A stretch of DNA of 64,000 bases from Tricholomella constricta (taxonomy: Eukaryota > Basidiomycota > Agaricomycetes > Agaricales > Lyophyllaceae). The DNA lies in the NCBI GenBank assembly GCA_013368375.1, contig JAACJP010000013.1:434001-498000 (forward strand), written 5' to 3'. A program made the translations under genes and the position numbers. Shown here one piece after another: positions 12,254-26,000 of this stretch. The notes beneath the pieces are model-generated. The model had not been told where the DNA came from, did no database searches, and saw only the letters and a program-made list of their open reading frames with translations. The stretch's first letter is position 1; each line of letters opens with the position of its first letter.

Positions 12254-12694
12254 CTTGTGTTGCCGAATTTCAGTCAAGCCCCAAGGACGATCAGCAGAGG
12301 GCTCACCAAGTGGTATCAACGCAAAGAAAGTTGAGCGAATTGTAGTTTGACACCCGGACCAAGACCAACACTCCACTTTTTAAATATCTTAAGAGCGGCG
12401 TGTTAAGCATGTTCCCCTTGACTGTGCCAGAGCCGTGCCACGGTGGCGGGGTGATGCATCGGAAATGAACATGCCAGGCATAAGTCCATAGTTGTATCGA
12501 TCGGCCAGCTCGTTTGTGACAAGCCCCTAGAGTCATTTTAGGGATAAGTGCAGAGACTTCAATCCTTGCCACATGGAAGTCCGAGGAAAGCTAGAGGCGC
12601 TTCAACAGACGCAGATTGTGATGGCAGACAAGAACCGTTGTCATTGACCTTGAATTATAGCAAGAGTCAACAACTTCTCCTAGCAGCCACCATC
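12254..12694. promoter_or_regulatory. Shared divergent promoter region
   Basis: 441 bp between the starts of the caspase-domain gene (-) and ATG6 (+). No other gene is seen. The promoters of both genes must lie here. I could not assign specific factor sites. Confidence 0.5.
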
Positions 12695-14441
12695 ATGAGT
12701 TTTGGACCAATATTCTGCCAACAATGTAAGGAGCCGCTCCAGGTTAGTGAGTGCTATCATGCCGTGTATATTCTGTTAAAACTGTATCCACTCTCATTCA
12801 GCTCGATGCCTCCCTCATCGACCTGGCGCCATCGGCTTACGATATGATTACAGCAACCTTGCCACCCCCTTCACAAAATCATAAACGACGTTCGGAGGGC
12901 AAGAAATTAGTGCCGTCTTCGTCTCCGTCGCCTGCCAAATTTGCATGGCAGAGATCACGAAATGTCAGCACATCGTCTACTACTCCACCATCCCTTTCGT
13001 CGCGTGCACAAGGAAAGCAACCTCAACGAAGCGCTGCGCTCTCAAACTCTCCACTCCCAAATGAATCATTTGTATTGCTGCAAGATAGCGTGATACGGGA
13101 TATTCCTTCGCCCATCCCATCCCCTATCCGGTCAAAGAAGGGCTCCCTAAAGGCGCGTCACTATCCCGCAAAGTCGGTTGACACTCAGGAAGCAACACAA
13201 TTTGAACCCGACCATGATCCGTCCCCCCTTTCCCATCATCTGCGTTCTACTGCGCGCCTTTTCAATATTCTTTCCACGCGGACTGATATCGATCACCCTC
13301 TTTGTGCAGAATGTACTCAAATATTGATATCCACCCTTCAACGGCAACTTGACGAAACGAAACGTGAAAGGGACGGTTATATTGCTTTTGAGAAAGAGGT
13401 CAGAAAGGAGCGCGATAGAGAAGGCCAAGGCCTGACGAAAGAGGAAGCCGATAAAATGATAGAGAGACTCAGAGCGGAAGAACGATCGACGATTGAACAG
13501 TTGAAAGAGACAGAGCGAGAACGTGAACAGTTGGACGAGGAGTTGAGGTTGCTGGAACTTGATGAGAAAGCATTGGAGGTTGAGGAAGCCGAGTCCGTTT
13601 CTGTCTTCATTGTTTCCGTGCACCACTGACTCTCTATCGCAGGTTTTGGAGAACCCACAACGATCACATATTGACTGCGGAGCAACAGGCTGCCCAGTTA
13701 GCTTCCCTGCGAGCCGCGTATGCTGCAGATGTTGCCACTCTCGAGAAACTTGAACGCACCAATGTCTATAATGACGCTTTCTGCATCGGACATGATGGTG
13801 TGTTTGGAACCATCAATGGTCTACGGTTGGGCCGAGTCCCTGGAGTACCTGTGGGTTTCTGCGAATAGGATATGGCCGATTTGCTCAAATTGATTTCTTC
13901 AGGTCGAATGGGCGGAAATCAATGCAGCATGGGGCCAGACCCTGTTACTACTGTATACCATCGCTCGCAAGCTCGACTTCACATTTGAACAGTAAGCACT
14001 CCATTTTCAATCTACTGAATCGTCTCATTTCAGATTAGCTATAGACTCGTCCCAATGGGATCATTTTCTCGAATCGAAAAAACGACCGGAGACAAGGCGA
14101 CCTATGAGCTTTACGGCTCTGGGGATCTACATTTCGGACGTTTGCTTCATAACCGACGATTCGATATTGCGATGGTGGCCTTCCTGGATTGCCTCAAACA
14201 CCTCATTGAATATGTCAAATCGCAGGATCCGAGTGTCGATTTTCCCCATCAGTAAGTTCTGTATAGTGACTTGAATGTACATTCTCTGTTAAAGCGGCGC
14301 AGAATATCGAAGGACAGAATCGGAGACGTGTCTGTTAAGCTTCAGTTCAATCAGGAGGAGGCCTGGACTCGATCTCTCCGCCATGTTCTCCTTGCGCTCA
14401 AGATCTGTCTCAAATGGACGACAAATGGAGCAAATGGGTGA
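12695..14441 (+). CDS. ATG6: Beclin-1 / Atg6 autophagy protein
   Basis: Six exons; introns at 12743-12801, 13593-13642, 13851-13902, 13992-14038 and 14252-14302. The N-terminus is [11 protein letters not shown] with a CxxC pair. A Ser/Pro-rich variable region and a BH3-like/linker part follow. A long acidic-basic coiled coil runs through about 13330-13590 ([14 protein letters not shown], then many Glu/Lys/Arg). The beta-alpha autophagy domain contains [19 protein letters not shown], the [15 protein letters not shown] block and [10 protein letters not shown]. The protein ends with [16 protein letters not shown]. It is a subunit of the class III PI3-kinase (Vps34) complexes I and II and works in autophagosome formation and vacuolar sorting. 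The gene looks intact. The donor at 13593 (GTCCGT) is weak but needed for frame. Confidence 0.93.
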
Positions 14442-14930
14442 CTCAATGACTTTTCAAAGGACAAGTGCATATACATCCATCCATCCATCCATCCATAAGC
14501 ATGCGAGAATTAGAATATTAAAATTGTCAATTTGATAACAACTGTCCCCACATAAATTTATAAGTTGCAAGTATGAGCTCCCTGAGATGAGGGTTCTAAC
14601 CTGATTAGATCCGGGCATTGATTGCTGATTGGTGGTGTTCCGTTAAATATATATGACGTGCTTTAGAGCATTATTTGTGCCATTTTCTGATGCCTTTAGA
14701 AGGGTTCAGTGCAACGTCCCGGGAACCACGGGACTCGACTATGTCTACGCCGAGGATACAGGAGAGACTACGAATTTTTTAGGGACGATCGATCGCACCG
14801 GCAACCACCCGCGTGGATGAAACTCGAATTAGCAATCCACACTGAACTTTCTTACAAAGATCTACTTATCAGAGCTTACTACAAGTTCAAGCCCTCTCAT
14901 CGTGCAATCGATTCTTCGCCCTCACAAGCT
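14442..14930. other. Intergenic region with (CATC)n microsatellite
   Basis: Between ATG6 and the glutamate-cysteine ligase gene. A CATC tetranucleotide run lies at 14474-14496. The frame of the downstream gene is open upstream to 14709, but that peptide is unlike the enzyme family, so it is treated as 5' leader. Confidence 0.5.
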
Positions 14931-17651
14931 ATGGGCCTACTGTATCTTGGAACTCCTCTCACATGGGACGATGCCAAGAAGTATGCAGACCATGTCCGGT
15001 TTCACGGAGTCACCCAGTTCTTGAATACCTGGGATCGGCTCAAGGACAGACAAGGAGATGAGCTTCTCTGGGGTGATGAGGTATGCTGGCACCTCCTTCA
15101 CATTGAGTCACGTTTTATTGACTTCACAAGATCGAGTACATGGTTGTCTCATTCGACCAAACCAATAAAAATGCAAAGTTATCACTGCGTCAGACAGAAA
15201 TCCTCGCCAAGCTCAACTCGATCGTGGACAACATCTGCGCTGATTGTCCAGCGGAGTAGGTGCTAGCCCCTCTCAATGCCACCCCTCATAATGACTATCG
15301 CAGGGTGTCTGTCCCGACCTATCACCCTGAATACGGACGGTACATGCTGGAATCCACCCCAGGATCTCCTTATACTGGCTCCATTCCTGATCTTCTCGCA
15401 GTGGAAGGAAACATGCGTTACCGGTACGCTTCGAAATCGACGCGATTTTCATTAGTTAATGGAGTGGAACAGCCGAAGCCTCGCACGTCAGCACCTAAAG
15501 CCAAACGAGGTGCCCATCACATTCACATCGTTTCCTCGCCTTGGTGTACGAGGACAATTTACCGAACCGTATTACGACCCATCGGACGCTGTCTCCAGCC
15601 ACAGCCTTTTTCTTCCCGAAGAGATCACGAATCCACATGCTCGATTCCCGTCAGTAATGCCAACCTCTCACACAGCTACTTCAATTTTAAACTCACGCAT
15701 CTCGTAATAGCACCCTCACAGCAAACATCAGGCTTAGAAGAGGCTCTAAAGTTGCCATCAACTTACCTCTTTTCATAGACTCTCAAACGCCTCGACCCTT
15801 CATTGATCCCACCATCCCATGGGACCGCAACATCTACCCTGAGGACTCAGGTACGTGGCTCGTTCTATATATTGCTAACCATGCGCTTACTTATATTTGT
15901 GAGCAGAGGCTAAAAATGGTGCTGCACTTCCAGACCATATATACCTTGATGCAATGGGTTTTGGCATGGGTTGTTGCTGCCTTCAATTAACTTTTCAGGC
16001 ATGCAATGTTTCTGATGCGAGGCGAATGTATGACGGATTAATTCCTGTCGGACCCATCCTTGTCAGTTTCAATGCCTATGATGTTGCCTGAGCTGACCTC
16101 GAAGTTTAGTTGGCGCTGACGGCAGCAAGCCCAGTCTGGCGCGGGTTCCTCGCAGACGTTGACTGCCGCTGGAACGTGATAGCAGGAAGCGTGGACGATC
16201 GCACTAAGGAAGAACGTGGATTGAATGTAGGTCAAATGACCTTTCAGAGTGCTCGAAGAATGACAGTCCTTACAGCCGTTGAAGAACGATCGTTTCAGAA
16301 TTCCCAAATCCCGATACGACAGTGTCGACCTGTACATTTCCAATGACTGGATCAACAGGCCAGAATACAACGACAACTATCTGCCTTATGACGAGAGTAT
16401 TTACGACCGGCTCCGGAAGCACGGTATGCGGAATCCGATTCATATGCTTTCCTTACACTCAGCGCCCGCTTTTAGGTCTCGATGATCTATTGTCGAAGCA
16501 TATATCGCATCTTTTCATCCGCGACCCCCTCGTTGTTTTCTCTGAAACCATCGACCAGGACGACTCTACCAGCACCGATCACTTCGAGGTTAGTTCATGC
16601 AGGCGGACCTCTTACTCCTCTCTAACTCTGTTACTCCTGCGTTTTAGAACATCCAGTCAACTAATTGGCAGACTTTGCGCTTCAAACCACCTCCACCGAA
16701 TTCACCCATCGGCTGGCGTGTCGAGTTCCGTAGTATGGAGGTACAGATGACGGATTTTGAGAATGCAGCCTTCGCCGTTTTCGTTGTGCTTCTCTCTCGA
16801 GCGATCCTCAGCTTCAACCTCAATTTTTATATCCCGATTTCCAAGGTAAGGAATTCACTCAAGGCTTCAGAGAGTTTTGTTTATGCGCGGACAGGTCGAT
16901 GAGAATATGGGCAGGGCTCAAAGTAGAGATGCAGCTCGTTCGGCAAAGTTTTATTTCCGGAAGGACGTTTACGCTGTTCGTCGCAGCGGAGCGTCCAGCT
17001 CGGCATCATCATCTGGCTGTAGTTCACCGACAAGTGATGCCCCACGGAAGAAGGAGAAGAAGATGCGCAACTGCTTCCCCCCACTACCTCTCCCAGAAAA
17101 CGGAGTGCTGTATACTCGGCCAGTCGAAGACGAATACGAAGAGATGACTATGAACGAAATCATCAATGGGAAGGTGAGCCTCTCCTTTGTCACATAACTG
17201 TCCGTTACTCAAACATCTCGAAGGGCGATTACTTCCCAGGCCTTCTTCGCCTAGTATACGATTACCTGGATACGCTGGATGTCGATCAGGAAGCCTTCGC
17301 CACAATTGAGAAATACCTAGACCTCATCAGACGTCGCGCAGATGGTGAGTACCCCCCCGGCCAGGCCGGAGCTTAACCTAAAATATCTCTTTCAGGTTCG
17401 CTTCAAACTCCCGCAACTTGGATTAGAAATTTCGTGCGCTCCCATCCGGACTACAAGCACGATTCAGTCGTGAGCCAAGAAATAAATTATGACCTCATGG
17501 TCGCTGTAGATGAGATGTGAGTACATGTGCTTGCTATTTCGGGTCGCTTTAATTAAGCCATTGCAGTGAACGAGGTGTCAGACGTGAGCCAGACCTATTA
17601 CCGAAGGATTATACCGGAGGGGACCAAGACAAAGGAGATATTGGGTTGTAA
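14931..17651 (+). CDS. GSH1: Glutamate-cysteine ligase catalytic subunit
   Basis: Start at [18 protein letters not shown], which matches the family N-terminus exactly. About a dozen exons. Diagnostic blocks are [22 protein letters not shown] (substrate-binding acid cluster, split by an intron), [59 protein letters not shown], and the C-terminal [14 protein letters not shown]. It joins L-glutamate to L-cysteine with ATP, the rate-limiting step of glutathione synthesis in the cytosol. The Cys-Cys-Cys run in GMGCCC is part of the family motif. A basic insertion near 17040-17070 ([10 protein letters not shown]) is a variable loop. All exons join in frame. The gene ends 114 bp before the next start codon. 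Confidence 0.92.
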
Positions 17652-17765
17652 ACGCAGTCAAACCATAGATTTTTTATTTTGTAAATTAATTCAATACTTG
17701 TGCTCGGCATTTTCCGGTAGCAAATCCGTGAAGACACGGAGTTGAGCCTGTTCGAAACCACGAAA

Positions 17766-18422
17766 ATGTCATCCTTGCGACTCCTCTCCTCTGCTGCTCG
17801 TCAGGCGTCGTCATTCACCCTAGCAAGACGTGGCTATGCTGAGGTCAACGACAAGCTAAAGCTTTCTCTGGTGCTACCTCATCAGGTTCGTCCTGTGCTC
17901 CAATGTTATACATGATAATTTGGTTTAATGCGTCACATTGCAGGCAATCTTCACGTCCACAGATGTTGTCCAAGTGAACATTGCTGCTGAAGGTGGCGAT
18001 ATGGGCATTCTCGGCAACCATGTTCCTTCCATCGAGGCTTTGCGTCCGGGTGTCGTTGAAGTCATCGAAGCTACCGGCGGATCCAAAAAGTGGTTCAGTA
18101 CGTTTCAATGTTCATAGCTGCGCCATTTGTGTGTCAAATATCATGCATCGTTAGCATCCAGTGGATTTGCTACCGTTCACCCCAACAACAAATTGACAAT
18201 CAACGTTGTGGAGGCCGCACCTCTGGAGGATTTCTCGGTGGAGGTATGACCGAAGCTTTCTTGTTCAATCAGCCCAGATATTTATATCTTATGCAGGCTG
18301 TTCGCACCAACCTTCAGGAAGCACTAAAGGTCGCGTCTGGAAGCGGGTCGGAAGCCGACAAGATGGAGGCACGGATTGAGGCTGACGTGTATGAGTCGCT
18401 GCAACATGCTCTCGGGAAGTAA
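17766..18422 (+). CDS. ATP16: ATP synthase F1 subunit delta, mitochondrial
   Basis: Four exons with introns at 17886-17943, 18098-18154 and 18244-18296. The Arg/Ser-rich presequence MSSLRLLSSAARQASSF is a mitochondrial targeting signal, with a likely cut near ARRGYAE. The mature part has LKLSLVLPHQAIFTSTDVVQ, GDMGILGNHVPSIEALRPG and a C-terminal two-helix hairpin ending LQHALGK, typical of the bacterial-epsilon-type subunit. It sits in the central stalk of F1, coupling rotor turning to ATP synthesis. About 165 residues is the usual length. The 5' leader must fit within 114 bp of the upstream stop codon. Confidence 0.93.
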
Positions 18423-18648
18423 TGGTCCCATAATAGAGAAATATCGTACCGTGCTTTGGAATTTTATTTAGACGAAAGAGGGGAACTATTGAATATTGGC
18501 GCCCGAGCCTTAGCTGCCAGACTTGAGCGCTTGAGCTTGAAGCACTACTAAATTTTAAGGACGTCACGTGCCATGCGACAAACCGGGCGGGGATAGGCGG
18601 GGATTCGCAAGCTTCTCAGTACACTTTGTCCATTCATACCAGCTACTG

Positions 18649-21600
18649 ATGCGCACTCCTGCGGTCTGGGATGATAAAGACCTTCTCGAGGATGAGCCCT
18701 TTCTCACTAATTTTCGCGCGTTCGCGTTAGTGGAAAACAATCGCCGAAAGACTTCAATTATCATGAAAAGGCTGGAGGAATTAGCGACTGGCTTAAAAAG
18801 TGCTGCGGTGAGTATGCCTTTCCCGTGCTTCAGTGCCTGTTAATGCCTCTTCCCGGATAAGGCTGCGCGAGCATGGGTGAATTTGGCATTTGTGGCGTCT
18901 CCAATGGAAATTCGCCCGTGCCAAGTCAAGCTTGATAAGAAGACAAGCTTAGTCTTTGTTCAATTTTACTGGAAGCTATTCCAGGACAAAGAGGATGCTA
19001 CGGAAGATGCTGCTCTGTTCCTACGCCATGAGCGTATGAAACGTGGCTTTCAATACGAGTTAATGCGAAATTCGTCAGCAACAAGTATTGCAACAGCCTT
19101 GGAACCCAGGTCGTCTCGCTCCCTTACGAAGAAGAGCAGGTGCTCTTCTCATCGTCTCATTGTTTCAAGCAAGAAGCAGATTCTCGGTAGTCAGACTCAA
19201 ACTAGATCTACCTCCCGACCAGTGGTTTTCCCCAAGGAAAAACTTTCCAGAAATTCGGCCAGGTGTCCAACCCAACTTGGCAGAGGTGGATTCGAGGGTA
19301 ACCTCTGTCTAGTTAAACAAAAGAAGTCGCCGACGTCACCTTCAGCATCATCTCGGCCGAGTCATTCAGTGCAACTTCCTCGTCGATCCCGGCGCATTGC
19401 GGCTCCTCCTGTGCTCCAAACGCACACGGTGGCGGACTCAACTTCTCGGCCGTCTGTCTCGTCTCCGCTGATAGGATCTACGGCGTCACTTGAAAAGGCA
19501 GCTTCGTCTCAAACCGAGGGGGACATAGCTGTGGACGTGGAGTCGGCGGACAGAGCTTCCGTACATGATGTTTCGATACATCTATCGATACCAGCGACCG
19601 TGTTGCCTTCGACGTCTTCAGCGATATCAGATACTGAGACCGAACGAAGAATACCCCTTACCGAATATCTACCCAATCAGTCGGAAAGACAACAAATATC
19701 AAAGCAATATGATGGATGCGGTGCTGCAGCTCCCAACATACACCTAGAATTACTTTCTAGACCGTCGGATGGAACATTGCCTCTCATTCATGCTGCCCCA
19801 TGCGATTCTTGCGAGGAGCAGGTCTCAACTACACAGACTATCACGTCACCTTTCCCAGCATACTCTGGGCCGACAGTGACCGAAAGACTGGAACAATTTA
19901 CAGCAGCATATTTGGACACTGGCCACACAGGCATTCATGTGGCGCCTATTATACACTATCCACCATCTTGCCAGATGTATCCCAAGAACTCTGGTGAACC
20001 ATTCTCGCCAATTAATGACCTTAACACTGGTGGATTTATAAGTCTTGGTTCTGGCGAACTTGGCAACACGCCATCGTGCTTCGGGGAACAGGATCAGCCC
20101 CTCCATGATCTGGAGGTTAACAGTCGCACTAAACCGCCATTAACTGAATATCCTCCCATATGGGCGCAGGTGATCCGTTGCTGAAGCACATACTCCAATA
20201 CTGACAGTATCTTCGATAGTCTCGTCAGGAGGTGTGCGAATCCTTCGACTGGTTTCGAAGCTATCAAGGCGGTGTATACCACGTTCATGATTTTGTCAAA
20301 GGTTACCTGCTCAGTGCTTTCTCGTCCAGGTAATACTTGATGTCACCTAATTAAGACCTAGCATTCTGACGGACGGACTTAGTCGCGATATCTTTGAGCA
20401 TGACGGTCGTCTGATTATATCACACGGGTAAGTGATTTTGGCACATAATCTGTCATTATGATTTACCGCCCATGCTACAGTGGTGGGAAGGCAGAAAGTA
20501 TTCACACTCATCTAGGAAGATCAACCACACAATCAGCCGATGATCAACTTGCGCAAGATAAATCAGTACGGGCTCTACTCGCGAACTACAGGGAATCTCG
20601 CCCCCTTGTTCTTTTGATCGACGATAAATACGCGTTGTTTCCATACGATCTTGGTGCAAAAGAGGTCACATATGCAGTGCTTGGGTTCTATACCATCTCA
20701 CAAGCATGGGGTCAGTCCAATCTTTTCTTGTAGTGTTGCCTGACATCTCAAAGTACGCGATTGCAGCGGAATATCAACCAGCAAATAATGAACAAGGGCG
20801 CGTTGTCCGGTACAAATTCTTATTTCAGTGGTGCGAAGGACAGGAAAGCCCTTGGTTTGAGTGAGCTTTCTTAGGCGTCTAACGAGTTTTGCAGGGTGCG
20901 CCCTGGTGGATTCCTCATAAAGAGGATATAGGTAGGTTTGATCCTGAACATCTTGGCATTTTCTGAATCCCACTCTTTTAGACGTGTACCAGGAGACCCA
21001 ACTCCTGTCGAGTGGGAGTCCAACAGCCGTGGTAACCACGGGCTCAACGTGCCCGCCTTGTTCGTGTTCCGTCGTCGCTTCGATTAAGTCGGATTGATTT
21101 GATAGCCTGCCTTTTAGTCAAGCTCAGGGAAGCCAACCTTTTAAATAGCGCGTCAGTACAATTTGTGCCATTTTGTATAAAACTCATTCATCCATTTCTT
21201 TCTAGGCCACTGAGACCCGACGGTGTATCTTTTATATGCGGTATTTGCAACCGACGATCACCAAAAGTTTATCAACAAGCTTGGGCTTGTCTCAACCCAA
21301 TCTGTTCTCGGTTTTGGGTTACCCAGGAGGGGATGCCTATGGCGCCCTACCTCGACTATAATCACGACTTTCTTCGTTTATCCACTCCTCATCTTCTCCC
21401 GCCTAATCTTAGAGACATCCGCCCCAGTCCACCTGAATCATCGACAGAAAGCGTTAATACAACATACGCTTTTACCCGAGGGTTGCATTGTCGAAAGTGT
21501 GGCCGATTATCTTGCAGGTATGGGGGATGACCAGGAGTCACATTCTGCTGTTTCATCTTTTGCAAGGTATAAATGGGAGCACTGGGAATGTATGGGCTGT

Positions 21601-23063
21601 AAGGTAAAGCTGGCCTTACCTAGGATATCATAATTAAGTCATCTGACCGAATGTACAGGCCACCGTCGGGCTCCCGGGAAGAATTCGGCTTCCGAGTGAG
21701 TTTTGGAAGGATAGACTTCCAGTTTCGTTCTTGGATCACTACGTCCACAGAACCTCAGGTTACTTGTTTCCCGTGTTGGTCTCAGTTCATTCAAGCTGAA
21801 GTTTGTCATGTAGAGATTGTGAAAGAATCTCTCAAGCTGTTCTTCCACGGATCCGGAATGGGTCAGGTCCAGACATTTATACTTCCTAATGGAAGGTTTG
21901 TACACCTTCGCACTTTCCTCCGTTGACCTGACTCTTTCTGTAGAGGCCGTATTCATCACATTCAAGCTGTAACGCCTACAGGCAATGTAGATGCCGACTT
22001 GATTTTTAAAAAATATCAAGAAGACGCATCAACCGGTCGACTGCTGTTTCGACGATGGCCAATGCGAGCGGTAAGATCCTTACCGCAATCACATATAAAG
22101 CTCTCATGAAATTTCCCAGCATAAGTGTATGCCTTATCATGCTTCTTTCTTATTCCAGCTTGACCGCTTTTTCCTTCAGGCAGAGGTCCCCTGTTGACGA
22201 ATTATTTTTCCCAGAATTGTGAGTGTTTTGCTACCCATTGACAATGGTCATATAAAATCTCTTGCAGCTGGGGAGCCATATCAAGTCAGTGCAACCGTAT
22301 GTTCCTTGATTGCTGCTGACAGCTCCAATGATAGTACGTAGGAGGAACTGCAAACACAGTCTCTTTCAGTGAAACTTCTATCGCCGTGACAAAAGCACGC
22401 GATTTGATTCAGGCGCGCATACTTCAAGCGCTCGGAATACATGCAGACTTCAACGAAGTTCTGAGGTGAATTTCCGCGTAATTTTGCACTCAATTTCAAC
22501 CTCATACATTTCAGTGCTGCATATATGGAACGTCAAAGGATGGCTGTAAGGCGACTATCTGATACCTGGTCTGGCGAGACTGACATTCTCACAAGTTCCA
22601 CAGTGATAGCGAGCGCGGCTTGGGCTCCCTTGTTGCGGGATTGTCTCTGGGCTCACCAGCGCTTATGCACTTTCGTATTCACCACAAATATCTCCTTGAG
22701 GATGAGATCGAACGTAAACCGATCGCGTTGACTGTAGTCCTGCGGCATGTGAGTTTCTCTCAAGCAATGCCAATATATAGATTGGCGAATCATTTATCGC
22801 ATGCTGTAGGGAGACGTCTTGGTGATGGACGGCGCTGGAGTCCAAGAAAGTTACGAGTATGTTGTAAATATCTGTCGGTGGACATTCAGTTGACGGAGAC
22901 ACACAGACACACCGTCGTTCCTACCAATTTCAGAATCGCTGCCACTGCACGAAAAATTCAAGTCACACCAAGGATCGAGGGTATACCTCCGACTGCGTCC
23001 AACGGAATGATCAAATTTGAAGAGGGTAGCAACACTGCCTACGATAACCACAGGATGTCTTGA
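18649..23063 (+). CDS. Large AlkB-like 2-oxoglutarate/Fe(II) dioxygenase
   Basis: A long multi-exon gene. Parts in order: an N-terminal helical region (RAFALVENNRRK, AWVNLAFVASP); a disordered Ser/Thr/Pro segment (about 19050-20170); a conserved block starting PPIWAQSRQEVCESFDWF and including RPLVLLIDDKYALFPYDLG; two zinc-ribbon-like CxxC clusters (ICGICNRRS..CLNPIC and HCRKCGRLSC..CMGCK); then the AlkB-type catalytic domain. That domain has CGEPYQYVGGTANTV, the Fe-binding HxD in FHSDSE, SLGSPALMHFRIHHKY, the distal His in YEHTVVP, and the 2OG-binding Arg in NFRIAATAR. Family reaction: oxidative demethylation of alkylated nucleobases; the true substrate of this basidiomycete clade is unknown. 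Splicing between 20880 and 21120 is unresolved. It converges on the next gene, with only 24 bp between stop codons. Confidence 0.78.
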
Positions 23064-23087
23064 TTACCTATCGATAATTTCGACAGA

Positions 23088-26000
23088 CTAGCGACGTGGT
23101 TGGGGCAGAGGTCGACGTCCCGTAGATCTAGGGCGCTCTCGCGCATGCGTGGTAGGATGAGACTGGCCCTGGGCGACATCTACATCTTTAGCTACGTTGC
23201 TCGAAGTGGAGGCCACGGGTAAAAATTGTTCTGCTGCCTTTTGCTTGGTATAGAAAGTAAAGAGGTCAGCAATCTGGCTCTGCATGGCCTGTCGGTCCTG
23301 GTGCAGACGTCCAACTTCTTCTGTCATTTGCACGACCTCTCGTTTCAGCTCTTTCTTGAACTGCTCGACATGAACTGTGTGAAACCGTCAACATAGGATT
23401 CGCGGAACAACATAAGCTTTGCTTACTCTGGACGTTGATCGCAGTAGCTTCCTTCATGGCCTCAACAAAACGGAGCCGTTCCCCCTTTATTTCATTCGAA
23501 ATTTCTGTGATTAAAGGGTAAATAGGAATCCACGACAAGAAAAATCCGACCCACCTGAACTGAGGGCTCGCATCAATCCCTCGTGGTCTTGACGTTGACG
23601 ATCTATCAAAGCTGCGACAGTGGCAATGTCTGTTGAAGCAAGACATTAGCCTTTGGGCCATGATCATGGTTGAGCGACCTACTTGACGCCAGAGATTGCT
23701 CGCTTAGCATCGCGAATAGCCCGTCCATCGAAGCTTGCAGAGCCACAGAGCTCTGGTCCCTCATTGCCGTGCTGAGGGCCAATTGGCGAATGTCTGCGAG
23801 CACAGTAGATCCGCCTCCTTCAACTGAGCCTAGGTCTCGACAGAGTTGTTCGACACCGGTGGACAGGCTCTGTAATTGAGATGTTCCGTTGTTCACGAAT
23901 GCCTCTAGCCACTGAAATTTATGGTCAGTGAGATGTCGTGAAGATGACAATATCAACCCACTGAATTGAGTTCGTTTAGATACCGGACACTCTCACCCTG
24001 TTGATGGGCTTGAACAGCCTGTTGGGTACTATCTTTTTCTAAGAGAGCCACAGCGTGCGTTAGCTTTTCCTGCAACCACAGTCAGTTAACATCGATGTGG
24101 AGGAAGGAAGACCTTACCTCAATCTTGCTGGCTTCTACGCTTGACGGGATAGTGTCCCTTACCGCAGAGGCAGTGGCACTAGAAACGGCGAGAACATTAT
24201 CCAACTTTGCATGCAGCCCAGAGATATCAACCGTCGATGAGGTCACGGCAGCTGTACGCGACGCCTCCACATTGTTCATATCGGTAGGGCTCGCAGCGTT
24301 ACGAAGTTCCGCAGAATCTAACTTTGTGCTAATGGCAGAAAGATCTTTCGATAGTTGCTCTCGAATTGACTGCAAACCTTGGGCGAGATTAGCGCTGTCG
24401 TCAGAAGCGCCCGCGCGACCTCGCTGTTGATGTTTTTCCATCTTGTCATAGATGGAACCAAGAACCTCTCCGTTTGACCGGGCTTGCTCTTCAAGCTTTG
24501 CCACCATTTTTGAAACAACGTTCGAATGCGCGTCCATGTCAATGGCTAAGGCAATTTCACGAGGCAACCTTTGGATGTCGTTTTGCAGAGACAAAACCTG
24601 ATCACCCAAATTCTCCATCTGATCGTAATTCTTCGCAGACTGATCGTGGAGCAACTCGACAGTGGATTCAAGAACTGGGGACGTCACGAGCGAACCTTTC
24701 CGATCAGCCGTAGGACATTTACCATCCGATAGGTCTTCCGTCGATTCAGTGACAGCTTGAGTGGGCGAATATTGCGACGCCTTGTCCACGATGGGATCGC
24801 CGTAAGAATCGAGGATAGAATCTGCTGCGCTCGATCGTCCGCTCTGATTCCGTAGCATATCCTGACTCTGGGTGGGGCTACTGATTGATACTTTTTCAGA
24901 GAGAAGCATGGGTGTTGTCAGACGGCTATGGGATGCCCTGCACGAGGCGGGAGACGTCATACTGCCATGGGACGACTGAGAAGAGTTTGGTTCGATTTGT
25001 GCCAGGCGTTGTCGCACGACCGAAAGTTGGCTCAAATTCGTGATAGATGGGCTGGTAGAGCGAAAATCCACTGAGGACGCTGGGGAGACCGGTTGAGTTG
25101 GTGGGTATATACTCGGAGATAAAGAGCTCGTCCGGCTGTGGGCTCCTAGCATGTGTGTTTCCAGTAATGGGACGTAGGGTTTCGTATTTACGGGGATAGG
25201 AGGCAACGAACGATCTGAATAATATGAGTGTGACGAAATATTCGTCACCGGCAGGGGCCTCTGAGCAAACTTTAACGAGCAGGAGGCTGAGAGAGCCGAT
25301 TCTTTCGTGATCTTGTCGGCTCGAGCTGGTTCATTTCCTACGCCAGTAGGCGGGTCCTGAGATGGGAGAATAGTATCCCTGAAATAAACAAAGATCAGTA
25401 TGTACACAACATGTTTCAAAGGTGGAGTGGAACTTTACCATACAGCGCTAACCCATCCCGCGCGCTCCTGTACCGAGTTCGCGGCGAATTTTTCTCTCGG
25501 CCTTCCTTCAAAAAGGACCTCGAAGACTTTAAATTCTTCCAAATCGCCCCTCCTCGGGAGCAGGGCACTCTCCTCTGGGTCGAGTTGCTGCATGGCAAGT
25601 GAGCGAACATCCGTGCAATTGGAAAGAAGGATGGTGTGGACCGAAGTATTTCCATGGGCTGTGAGACATGATATTACAATACTATCGCTTTCCAGGGTGA
25701 CAGTGCAAGAAGTCCAGACAGGAAGAATGGGAGATTTCGAGGGCACTTGGGGGGTGCGAGAAAGATACAAGAGCGAACTTGTCAGTTTGCGAGACCTTGA
25801 CCGGAGTACAGGCGGTGCATCGAGGCTTGGCACGATAGGCTGATGTTGTCTACGAAAACTGCTTAAGGGGCGCTCTTCAACCTGTTTCCCTTTACGGATG
25901 TTCGCCTTCTTGAATACTGCGAAAAGATTCCGGAAAGATTGGCGAATTGGGGACTTTTCTTTCATCTGTAAATCACACAGGGAGATTTCCCCGGGGGCTC

